DNA of 64,000 nucleotides from an uncultured Prevotellaceae bacterium (GTDB lineage: Bacteria; Bacteroidota; Bacteroidia; Bacteroidales; Bacteroidaceae): the NCBI GenBank assembly GCA_900316285.1, contig ONCG01000003.1, forward strand, positions 229,727 through 293,726, read 5' to 3'. A program made the translations under genes and the position numbers. Shown here piece by piece: positions 9,147 to 16,582 of this stretch (the stretch's first letter is position 1; the number at the start of each line of letters is the position of its first letter). The notes under the pieces were generated by a model. It saw only the letters and a program-made list of their open reading frames with translations, made no database searches and was not told where the DNA came from.

Positions 9147-9226
9147 GTCGAAGTAACTTTCGTTCGGAAATGAAAAAGAAAACTAGTTTTCTTTTTGCAT
9201 TTCACTCACTTATTCGTAACTTTGCA
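9147..9226 (+). repeat. Promoter-bearing dispersed cassette, copy A
   Basis: About 80 bp that aligns along its whole length with 53822-53902. Landmarks in order are ACTTTCG.TCG, an A-rich run, an AAAC.AGTTT palindrome, CTTTTTG and TCGTA.CTTTGCA. The right end is a complete Bacteroidetes promoter, so the cassette carries a promoter with it. Confidence 0.65.
9194..9224 (+). promoter_or_regulatory. Proximal promoter of the GSCFA gene
   Basis: -33 TTTG (9194-9197), 19-base spacer, -7 TAACTTTG (9217-9224). The ATG at 9230 is only five bases after the -7 box, so the transcript would begin at or next to the start codon. Confidence 0.65.
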
Positions 9227-9229
9227 CAC

Positions 9230-10168
9230 ATGAATGAAGAATTATTTCGAACCATCGTACCATTGCCCAAAGCGCCCTTCCGCATCGGGGCTGCCGAGCA
9301 AGTGCTTTGCATAGGCTCGTGCTTTGCCGACGAGATGGGACGCCGCTTCGAGGAGGACCACTTCCCTACCCTCGCCAATCCCTTCGGCGTGATGTACAAT
9401 CCTGCCAGCATACTGCATACGATACAGAGCCTCCCCCGACCCCTCCAAAAGGAGGGGTGCCACGCCATAGATGACGAATACTGCAACGCCTCCCCTCCCT
9501 ACGGGGGAGGGGCAGGGGGTGGGGCTACCCTTGCAATCCTCACCCTCGGCACCAACCACGTCTACATCGATCGTGCAACAAACAAGATTGTAGACAACTG
9601 CCAGAAGCGCCCGGCAAGCGACTTCGAGGAACGCGTTCTCAGCGTAGACGAATGTGCCGACTACTTGCGTCGCAGCATCCAGCTGTTGCATGAGTGGAAC
9701 CCTGAGATGAAGATCATCCTCACCGTCAGCCCCATCCGCTATCGCAAATACGGCTACCACGAGAGCCAGCTATCGAAGGCCACGTTGCTGATGGCGGTGG
9801 AGAAGGTAGCAAAGTACCGAGGTGACAAGGTTACGGACAATCAAGAAGATGTTACTTTGTTACCTTGTTACTCTGATGCTTTGACTTATTTTCCCTCCTA
9901 CGAAATCCTGCTCGACGAGCTGCGCGACTACCGCTTCTATGCACCCGACATGCTGCATCCCTCCCCACAGGCCGTCGACTACATCTACCGCCGTTTCCAG
10001 GATTGTTTCTTCTCCAACGAGGCACGACAGTTCGTCGCTGAGTGGCGCCCCATCCGGCAGGCCCTCAGCCACAAGCCTTTCAACCCCGACTCACCCGACT
10101 ACCTCGCCTTCCACGAACAAACGCTCCAGCGCCAGCAGGCCTTCGAACAGAAGTGGAACAGAGGATGA
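9230..10168 (+). CDS. GSCFA-domain protein
   Basis: About 312 residues. The defining motif IGSCFADEMGRR sits at about residues 24-35, followed by NPFGVMYNPASI; later blocks are ILTLGTNHVYI, LTVSPIRY and YFPSYEILLDELRDYRFY. GSCFA proteins resemble SGNH/GDSL hydrolases, but I know of no established reaction, so no substrate is proposed. The start at 9230 is chosen because the promoter lies immediately upstream and MNEELFRT begins family-like sequence. Two stretches are repeat-derived: residues about 67-98 (C-rich palindromic element) and 196-215 (GTAACAAGG-type repeat). Both lie between conserved blocks. Confidence 0.85.
   Translation: MNEELFRTIVPLPKAPFRIGAAEQVLCIGSCFADEMGRRFEEDHFPTLANPFGVMYNPASILHTIQSLPRPLQKEGCHAIDDEYCNASPPYGGGAGGGATLAILTLGTNHVYIDRATNKIVDNCQKRPASDFEERVLSVDECADYLRRSIQLLHEWNPEMKIILTVSPIRYRKYGYHESQLSKATLLMAVEKVAKYRGDKVTDNQEDVTLLPCYSDALTYFPSYEILLDELRDYRFYAPDMLHPSPQAVDYIYRRFQDCFFSNEARQFVAEWRPIRQALSHKPFNPDSPDYLAFHEQTLQRQQAFEQKWNRG
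9430..9525. repeat. C-rich palindromic element (family R2) in frame in the GSCFA gene
   Basis: Left arm CCCCTCCAAAAGGAGGGG and right arm CCTCCCTACGGGGGAGG flank about 25 bases. It encodes LPRPLQKEG...PPYGGGAGGG with no frame change. Confidence 0.75.
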
Positions 10169-10224
10169 GAAGACATACGAGACAAACGAACAGTAAGAGA
10201 AGATAACAGCAAAAGACACATAAA

Positions 10225-10348
10225 CGTTGCAGCGTTGCAGTTCCAAAACAACTCGTAAAAAAGTCAAAACTGAATCCTATATTTATATAAATATAGAAGT
10301 TCTTTTTGCTTTAATGATACCCTCTTCACGAACTGCAACGCTGCAACG
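10225..10348. repeat. Perfect 19-bp inverted repeat, 86-bp centre (MITE-like)
   Basis: Left arm CGTTGCAGCGTTGCAGTTC (10225-10243) and its exact reverse complement (10330-10348) flank an AT-rich centre that contains TATATTTATATAAATATA. No coding capacity is evident. Confidence 0.6.
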
Positions 10349-10415
10349 GTGCAACGCAAGTGAACTTTATCTGATAAAAATTGGTGAAACTTTCGTAGAC
10401 CGCAACTTTTTTTTG

Positions 10416-10423
10416 TATCTTTG
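10416..10423 (+). promoter_or_regulatory. -7 box of an orphan leader
   Basis: TATCTTTG preceded by a T-run. The upstream TTTC at 10391-10394 is a weak -33 candidate. It drives the small ORF at 10427 and an untranslated stretch that no longer leads to a gene. Confidence 0.4.
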
Positions 10424-10426
10424 CAC

Positions 10427-10489
10427 ATGTATCAGGGATACAAGCGCAACGACGCTTTTGCTTCCAAAAGACCGGTCAGGATGCAGTAA
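10427..10489 (+). CDS. Small ORF (20 aa) in an orphan leader
   Basis: MYQGYKRNDAFASKRPVRMQ starts three bases after a TATCTTTG box, which is the same spacing as the near-leaderless genes aroB and GSCFA here. About 70 bases later an ATG (10563) opens a frame that runs directly into R1 repeats. This suggests a leader whose downstream gene was lost, or a regulatory peptide or RNA. I do not recognise the peptide. Low confidence that it is translated. Confidence 0.3.
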   Translation: MYQGYKRNDAFASKRPVRMQ

Positions 10490-10590
10490 TCGTCAGCGCC
10501 TCGTTCCGAATTGCGCTAGCTTGCATGAATTGCGAAACTGCTAACCTAAAAAAAGAACAACTATGGAAATCAGGTGTTTCTCATCAACAC

Positions 10591-10675
10591 GTAGGGGCAG
10601 CCCCCCGTGTCTGCCCGAACAATAACGAACCTCTCGCCCACACTCAACGGGCAGACACGGGGGTCTGCCCCTACC
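10591..10675. repeat. Two R1 palindromes in opposite orientation
   Basis: R1 copies at 10591-10621 and 10647-10675 face each other across about 25 bases. The same paired arrangement occurs at 41821-41900. Confidence 0.8.
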
Positions 10676-10702
10676 GTATGTAACATGCATCCAAGGCGAA
10701 AG

Positions 10703-10856
10703 GAGCATAACTCTGGAAATAAAAGAGCATAGCTCTACATCACACGGAGCATTGCTTTCGTGATGCAGGAGCATTGCTTTCGCGATGCAGGAGCATTGCT
10801 CTTGAGATGCAGGAGCATTGCTCTAGAGGTATAGGAGCATTGCTCTATATCGCAGG
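10703..10856. repeat. 22-bp palindromic array A1 (7 units)
   Basis: Units start at 10703, 10725, 10747, 10769, 10791, 10813 and 10835, a constant 22-bp step. Each begins with the palindrome GAGCATTGCTC or a close variant, followed by about 11 more variable bases often ending ATGCAG. It lies in the gap between the converging GSCFA and fkp genes. The rest of the 10169-10885 gap holds the inverted repeat, the orphan leader and the R1 pair. Confidence 0.85.
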
Positions 10857-10885
10857 TCTTCCCTTCTGCAAACCTCTTGCCACCA

Positions 10886-13768
10886 TCATGAGCGGCTGAC
10901 CTCGAGGCCTGTCGTGCTGAGGGACATATCGACGAAGCGAGCACGATCGTTCAAGGGGTTCTGGAGGAGAGTCTGACGGATGCGAGCTGCCGCATCGGGG
11001 TCCTTGGCAATCATATAGAGGTAGCCGCCACCACCTGCGCCTGGGAGCTTATAGCCGAGACAAAGGTCGTCGATGAGACTGGTGAGATGTGCCACTTCCG
11101 GCGGATTGGTACCGCTGTCGAGAAGTTGGTTCTGCTGCCAGTTGCGGCGCACGAGACGTCCAAAGCGTTGGAAGTCGTCGCGTTGCAGGGCGTCATACAT
11201 CTGCAGGGTGTGCTCCTTCATCTGGCGCAACAAGGCGAGCTCATCGTGCTGGTTGAGGAACATACGCCGGACAATCTGCTGGAGGATCTGTTTCGCCGTT
11301 CGCGTGATGCCTGTATAATATAATAGGTGGCAAGGACGGTAGTCGGATTGCGTGAACAAATGGTAGGGGAGCCACCGCACCTGTGGCCGCTGACACAGCC
11401 CGCGCTCGGTCTCGAGGAGTTTTACACCTGCCAGGATGCCGCCATACTGGTCTTGCCAACCGCCACCAGTGGTGAGCATCTGCTCAAGTTGCAGCGTGCG
11501 ACTACCAATCTCGGCCTTGTCCCACCCAAGTCCGCAGAAGTCGTTGAGGGCCGCGAGCACCGTTGCGGCAAGGATGCTACTGGTGCCGAGTCCGCTGCCT
11601 GCAGGAATCGCAGAGAGCATGGTGAGCTCAATGCCGCAGCCAAACTGACGAAGCTGCTCGGTGAGGGTCACGCCTCTCGCCTCGTCGCCGAAGCCTGCAA
11701 GCACCAAGGCAGCCTTGGGAATGGAGAACGGACTGCCCACACGCTGGAAATCGAGCAACTGTTCGGTGGTTTCAACGACCTCTGATGCTCCGAGGTCAAT
11801 GCTACGGAGCACGATGTGATTCTCCTTACAGGGTTTCACATAGGCCTGCAGAGGCTGTTGTCCATTCAGGTTGATGGCAAAATTAAGCACCTTGCCGCCT
11901 TCCATCAGGCAATAGGGCGGCGTATCGGTCCACCCTCCGGCAATATCGATGCGCACAGGCGAACGTGACCAGACAATCTGATCGCTGTAGACCGACAGGC
12001 GCGGCATAGCAGCACCATGTGTCTGACCGTCAGGCTGCAACAATGCTTCGCGGAGCAGCGCAAAAGCCGATGCTCCTGCCGATTGAGCGGACTCGGTTTT
12101 AGGCAGGCCCTGAGATTGATCTCTACGGATGAGTTCATCGCGGAACATTGCATCGTGCATACGGATGAGCAGCGGCTCAGTATCGGGCAGAGGTGCTGGC
12201 ATAGGCAGCTGGCCTTCGGCAAACTCACGGGCAGCATCTTCCAAATCAATCTGATAGAACACACTGTGACGATAGTTCTCGGCCAATGCGGGCCAGTTCT
12301 GCAAACGATAGGTGCGGCGCTGGGCTGTGAGGCGACGCAGGTTAGCCTCAGCAGAAATCTCGTCAGCACTCAGGCGACGACTCTGCTCCCATATCTTCTG
12401 CCCTTCAGCAAGGCCCTCCTCGCCCAGCATCCATCTGAGCACGAGTCCCATGTCAGCTATGTTGTCGACAACGGGGAAGCGACGTTCGAACTGCTCTTCG
12501 CCGCTAAAGGTGTCGTCCATCTGATAAGGCCGGACCACCCACTCGTTCTCGCCGATGGGCACTATATCGACACATTGGCCCGGCTGCAAAGAGAGTGTCC
12601 ACTCGTTCTCAGGCACGCCCGTGATGATATGATCGCGGCTAAGCCTCCAGCCTTCGCTCACGCAGCTGTTCTCCACCCAGATGTTCTGGTTCTCGGCGGT
12701 GAACTTCACGTCTTTCACGGCATTCTGCTGGAAGATAGACGGATGGGGCTTGCGACCATGATGAAGTATCTCCCGCTGGTCGTTGACGAGGTTTTGTATA
12801 GCAAGTGTCGACGTGATAATCTGACGCGATGTGCCAAAATGATAGAACTCTCCACCCGGCAACGGAAGGATGGCAACGCTGAGCTGCGAGAGTTCCTCAT
12901 CGCTGAAGGTGGGGTCGGTGCCAAGACAGCCTCCGAAGTCGGTGTAGAGGTCGTAGGTTCGGATACCCACCCCCGTACCCTCCCCTGCAGGGAGGAGGGT
13001 TTTCTTCATCAGCAACTCGACGGCGCGGTCGCTAAGCAGCCACACGCCGATATCGGTAAGGTAGAAGTGGTCGTGAAGCAATTCGTTGAGTGTCTCGACC
13101 GACGGTTTCTGCAACATGCATTTCAGCACGGATGGGTTTTCGCGCGTAGAAACAAATACTCCGTGATTCTTGGCAATCTCGGCATCGAGCCACAGGCCGT
13201 AGCACACTACGTCGACATCGGGAATGGGCTGCAGAGGTTGCGTGGCACGAATGAACACATCGCCGCTCACCACCATCGTATGCAGGTTGTCAGGAGCCAT
13301 TGCCATAATGCGTTCATAGAGCGGCACTTGCAGCGACAGCAGGTCTTGCGACAACCGCTGTCCACGCTCCCAACGGAACACGGGAATGGGTGTAAGAATC
13401 TTTCCCGAGGGTGCATAGGCCGGCAATCGACGACTCTGCCCACCTGCATGCAAGAGGATGCGCTTCTCTGAAGAGAGCCAGGCAAGAAACCCACCCCCTA
13501 CCCCTCCCGAGGGGAGGGGGGCTTGGATACCCTTTCTGATTGCATCACTATCTCCAATGCTAATCTGACTCCCCTCCCCTCGGGAGGGGCTGGAGGTGGG
13601 TGTTGCCGTAAGGGGGGCTGCCTGCATCAACAGCCAAGCCGTTCCCCCACCCGACCCGAGTTTATGACCTACGGGGTCGTTGGTGCAGAACCATTCTTCA
13701 CGAGAATAACCCGTCACATCGTGGAAGCAATCCACGAGATTGGGAGGGAGCGACAATAGCTTTTTCAT
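10886..13768 (-). CDS. fkp: Bifunctional L-fucokinase / GDP-fucose pyrophosphorylase
   Basis: Makes GDP-L-fucose from free fucose by way of fucose 1-phosphate for capsule and glycoprotein fucosylation, in the cytoplasm. The 960 residues match the two-domain Bacteroides Fkp. The N-terminal nucleotidyltransferase has LHAGGQSRRLPAYAPSGK at about residue 107. The C-terminal GHMP kinase has SPVRIDIAGGWTDTPPY, PAGSGLGTSSILAATV near 725 and LPGAGGGGYLYM near 909. Two C-rich palindromic repeats are read in frame: residues about 56-93, just before the pyrophosphorylase signature, and about 256-268. Both fall in loops between conserved blocks, so the enzyme is probably still active. The start MKKLLSLPPNLVDCFHD is family-like. 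Confidence 0.95.
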   Translation of the reverse strand: MKKLLSLPPNLVDCFHDVTGYSREEWFCTNDPVGHKLGSGGGTAWLLMQAAPLTATPTSSPSRGEGSQISIGDSDAIRKGIQAPLPSGGVGGGFLAWLSSEKRILLHAGGQSRRLPAYAPSGKILTPIPVFRWERGQRLSQDLLSLQVPLYERIMAMAPDNLHTMVVSGDVFIRATQPLQPIPDVDVVCYGLWLDAEIAKNHGVFVSTRENPSVLKCMLQKPSVETLNELLHDHFYLTDIGVWLLSDRAVELLMKKTLLPAGEGTGVGIRTYDLYTDFGGCLGTDPTFSDEELSQLSVAILPLPGGEFYHFGTSRQIITSTLAIQNLVNDQREILHHGRKPHPSIFQQNAVKDVKFTAENQNIWVENSCVSEGWRLSRDHIITGVPENEWTLSLQPGQCVDIVPIGENEWVVRPYQMDDTFSGEEQFERRFPVVDNIADMGLVLRWMLGEEGLAEGQKIWEQSRRLSADEISAEANLRRLTAQRRTYRLQNWPALAENYRHSVFYQIDLEDAAREFAEGQLPMPAPLPDTEPLLIRMHDAMFRDELIRRDQSQGLPKTESAQSAGASAFALLREALLQPDGQTHGAAMPRLSVYSDQIVWSRSPVRIDIAGGWTDTPPYCLMEGGKVLNFAINLNGQQPLQAYVKPCKENHIVLRSIDLGASEVVETTEQLLDFQRVGSPFSIPKAALVLAGFGDEARGVTLTEQLRQFGCGIELTMLSAIPAGSGLGTSSILAATVLAALNDFCGLGWDKAEIGSRTLQLEQMLTTGGGWQDQYGGILAGVKLLETERGLCQRPQVRWLPYHLFTQSDYRPCHLLYYTGITRTAKQILQQIVRRMFLNQHDELALLRQMKEHTLQMYDALQRDDFQRFGRLVRRNWQQNQLLDSGTNPPEVAHLTSLIDDLCLGYKLPGAGGGGYLYMIAKDPDAAARIRQTLLQNPLNDRARFVDMSLSTTGLEVSRS
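12965..12999. repeat. C-rich half element (R2) inside fkp
   Basis: A single palindromic arm of the R2 type, CCCTCCCCTGCAGGGAGGAGG plus flanking CCCACCCCC, read in frame as LLPAGEGTGVG. Confidence 0.65.
13490..13601. repeat. Complete two-armed R2 element inside fkp
   Basis: Same structure and much the same sequence as the aroB copy at 46020-46120: CCCACCCCC, the arm CCCCTCCCGAGGGGAGGGG, a centre with CTTTCTG and GCTAATC, then the second arm and GGTGGGT. The gene reads the opposite strand from the aroB copy, yet the peptide pattern PSRGEGS...APLPSGG.GGG is the same. Confidence 0.85.
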
Positions 13769-13804
13769 GGAATCAAATATTTCCTTTTTTATGTTTAGAA
13801 AAAC

Positions 13805-13849
13805 TTTCGGAAGTTAATGAAATGCCTTTGACTCCATTAACTTCCGAAA
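13805..13849 (-). terminator. Terminator after the yfhO-glycosidase unit
   Basis: Perfect 15-bp stem TTTCGGAAGTTAATG / CATTAACTTCCGAAA. On the minus strand it is followed by GTTTTTC. Confidence 0.65.
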
Positions 13850-13860
13850 CACATATTCAT

Positions 13861-16563
13861 TTAATTAACAACAACTTTCTTGGTTGTGCCGTCGTCAGAG
13901 CGCTGGATGACGATGCCACGTTGGCCGGCACGATGGATGTGGCGACCCTGCAGGTCGTAGAGAACGTCAGCACCGACAGTCGGAGCATCCTTCTCCTGCA
14001 GCTCAATGCCGCTAATCGCCTCTTCCGTGAGGGCTTTCACCTCATCGGCCGAGAGTGCATAGTTGAAGATGCGCACATCGTCGATGTTTCCACGGAACTT
14101 AGCTGCCGAAGTCGTCTGACCGCGACCCAGATAGTTGAGCGAAGCACGAATGTCGCTGGGCTTGATGGTCACTTCGTCGCTATGTGCAATTTCCTCGCCA
14201 TCCATATAGAGTGAGGCACCGCCGGCGCCGAGCGTCACCACCAGATGCTTCCAGGCACGTGTGCCCAGTCGGCGACCATAGGTCAGCTGTTGCTCAGCAC
14301 CACCATTCTTGATGCCGAAGCAAATGCCCTTGCCGTTCTGCGGAGTGAGATACATGTACTGCGTAGGGCCGTTGCCAAAGTCGAAGATGCGCACGTTGGT
14401 GCTCGACGGATTGGTCCAGTAGGCCCATAGCGAGATGGTCATCTCGTCCATATCGGCAATCTCGTAAGGTAGCTGCACGAAGTCGGTAGTGCCGTTCATG
14501 ACGAGCGCCTTCTCACCAACAGCACGTTCGGTGACGTAGACGGGTGTGGCTCCATGAATGGCATCGAAATAGTTTTCGGTGGCATCGATGAGCGTGTCTT
14601 CAAACTCCCAATGAGCCACCAATCCCTTTGCACCCGAGGTCTCGGCGCTGGCCGTCTCAGAGCATTCCGACTGGTTCTCTGCCTTGTCGATGGCCTTCAC
14701 CCGATAGTCGTAGGCCACGCCCTGCCGGCAGGTATTGTCGACATATTCGGTGGAGGTCAGCTTACGGGCGATGGTATTCCACTGGTCGGTGCCCTTTTCG
14801 GCACGCAGCACCATATAGCCTGCGAGGTCTTCCTCCGTGTTGGCTGTCCAGCTGAGCTTCACTGCGGCCTGACGGCCTTCGGCGGTGAGTCCCTGCGGCT
14901 GGGCAGGAGCATTGGTTTCATAATCAACGTCGATAGGCAGGATGCGCCACATCTGCAGCTGACGGGCGGCATCGGTTGTAGCCTTTCGGTTCTGGCGGAT
15001 GTTGACGCCGTTGGACGACGACTTCTCAATGACTTCCAAATAGAGGGCAGACAGGCGGTTTCGGATGTAGTAGTAGCCGTTGCCAGCATATTCCAGATAC
15101 CACTGCTCGTTGGGGGCACAGCCGGCATTAAAGCTGATGATATTGGCCGGTGCCGTACTGTTGTTAAGCACGTTCATGTATCGGCCGTTCATGACATTCG
15201 TGATTTTATAGAAACTGTAGTCGCCACCGATGCGTTGGCTCACCAATTCGATGTTCCACTGCTGGGCCTTTGCGTTCGTCCATTTCATCTGACTGACATT
15301 CGTCTGTCCGTCGGCAGTGCCGTTGACAGCAGCAACGCTTTTCGTGGCGAAATTCACAATCTTATAAACGCCAGGCGTGATGGCAGAGGGGGGTACATCC
15401 TCACCATAAGTGATGTCGATGACGCGCTCTGCATTGGTCTGGTCTTTCTGATAGCCCGTTCCACCAGGAATCTCCATTGTGAAAGCACGCAACGGGCCTT
15501 GTCCATCATAATAAACCTCGCGGTCGGTAGACACGAAGCCAAAGGTCGACGTGTTGGCTTGACGCTCAGAGGAGCCGATAAATGCCTTTGCAATGGGTGT
15601 CTCGTCATCGCGATAGACGGCAGCTGCCGTCCATTTTGCACGGTTCTCACCATAACCGATGCGCGAGCCAGTATTGCTGATGCGGCAGAACTCACCACGG
15701 GCACGGCTGTCGAACCCCCACCACACACCAGCCTGCATGCCATACTCCACACCTACCATTGCCTCGCCGACATTATGCAACTCGTCGGCATAGCCGTAGT
15801 TGCCATCATCGCGCACTTTCTTAAAGAAGTTAGCATAGGAGTCGAACGAACCTGCCAGCTGATGGGTGCATCCCCAGTCGACATAAGGCTTTACGGCATT
15901 ATACCACGACAGAGCCTGGTCGCAGTTCAGCGTGTTGCCAGCGGTGATGAGCAAGCCGGGATAGCGTTCCTTCAACTGGCGCGAGATTTCCTTCATGTTG
16001 GCTTTGCTACCCTGCTTCCAAGGTTCATAATCGGGCTCGTTGAAAGGCGAAATACCAATGACGCGATGCTTCGGGTAGTTCTTTTTGATGTAGTCGATGT
16101 GGGCGCTGATCATCGCCACCCAGTGGGCAACATTCGCATTGCCCGTAGTGCCGTACCAGCTTTCATCGATGCCTGCCTCCTGGTCGGAGTTCAGGATGAT
16201 GTCGACAGAGTCGCTGATAAGATTGGTGGTCTGTATGCGACGGCGAAGCATATTGGCCTGACCATTGGTCAGCGCTGTGTCGCCGACAAGCTTATCACCA
16301 TAGCGGAAGCTACCGCGCACAAGTGTCAGGTTCTCTTTGCCGATATGGTTGATACCCATATTCATATTTCCACTATTGTTCCAAGCGGTATCCATACCCC
16401 AGCGGACAGGAAATTTCACGCCCTCGTCGCCAATGCGGTAAGGTATAACAACCTCGCTATTGCCGACGGTCGAGAGAAACTGGCTCGACGATGAGCGTTC
16501 ATTCTGTGCAACGGCCGTTGTCGCCGTGAACAGGCAAACGATTGTCAGGATGTTTAGTTTCAT
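13861..16563 (-). CDS. Secreted GH-A-like glycosidase with RICIN, FN3 and LamG domains
   Basis: A 900-residue exported protein with signal peptide MKLNILTIVCLFTATTAVAQ. The catalytic part (about 30-370) is TIM-barrel-like, with the acid/base candidate in SPFNEPD (Glu176) and a later ADELHNVGEAMVG segment as nucleophile candidate, which suggests clan GH-A and something like GH30. RICIN-like repeats with QQW (about 390-530), an FN3 module (about 545-640), a LamG sandwich (about 655-850) and a C-terminal VLYDLQGRH..KKVVVN tail follow. It is a paralog of the protein at 48543-52667. It starts 19 bp after yfhO and is probably co-transcribed. The upstream in-frame ATG at 16656 is rejected because it lies inside yfhO and precedes the signal peptide. 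The substrate is unknown, perhaps xylan or an arabinose-containing glycan. Confidence 0.7.
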   Translation of the reverse strand: MKLNILTIVCLFTATTAVAQNERSSSSQFLSTVGNSEVVIPYRIGDEGVKFPVRWGMDTAWNNSGNMNMGINHIGKENLTLVRGSFRYGDKLVGDTALTNGQANMLRRRIQTTNLISDSVDIILNSDQEAGIDESWYGTTGNANVAHWVAMISAHIDYIKKNYPKHRVIGISPFNEPDYEPWKQGSKANMKEISRQLKERYPGLLITAGNTLNCDQALSWYNAVKPYVDWGCTHQLAGSFDSYANFFKKVRDDGNYGYADELHNVGEAMVGVEYGMQAGVWWGFDSRARGEFCRISNTGSRIGYGENRAKWTAAAVYRDDETPIAKAFIGSSERQANTSTFGFVSTDREVYYDGQGPLRAFTMEIPGGTGYQKDQTNAERVIDITYGEDVPPSAITPGVYKIVNFATKSVAAVNGTADGQTNVSQMKWTNAKAQQWNIELVSQRIGGDYSFYKITNVMNGRYMNVLNNSTAPANIISFNAGCAPNEQWYLEYAGNGYYYIRNRLSALYLEVIEKSSSNGVNIRQNRKATTDAARQLQMWRILPIDVDYETNAPAQPQGLTAEGRQAAVKLSWTANTEEDLAGYMVLRAEKGTDQWNTIARKLTSTEYVDNTCRQGVAYDYRVKAIDKAENQSECSETASAETSGAKGLVAHWEFEDTLIDATENYFDAIHGATPVYVTERAVGEKALVMNGTTDFVQLPYEIADMDEMTISLWAYWTNPSSTNVRIFDFGNGPTQYMYLTPQNGKGICFGIKNGGAEQQLTYGRRLGTRAWKHLVVTLGAGGASLYMDGEEIAHSDEVTIKPSDIRASLNYLGRGQTTSAAKFRGNIDDVRIFNYALSADEVKALTEEAISGIELQEKDAPTVGADVLYDLQGRHIHRAGQRGIVIQRSDDGTTKKVVVN

Positions 16564-16582
16564 AATAGTATAGGTTTTTGTA

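Noticed and set aside
10227-10544. 105-residue forward ORF after the GSCFA gene
   Set aside because: Composed of the inverted-repeat arms, the promoter box and the orphan leader; the internal short ORF at 10427 is the better candidate.
10703-10856. 22-bp arrays as CRISPR
   Set aside because: Units are contiguous with no 30-bp-class unique spacers, the cores are palindromes of 11-17 bp, and no cas gene is present in the window.
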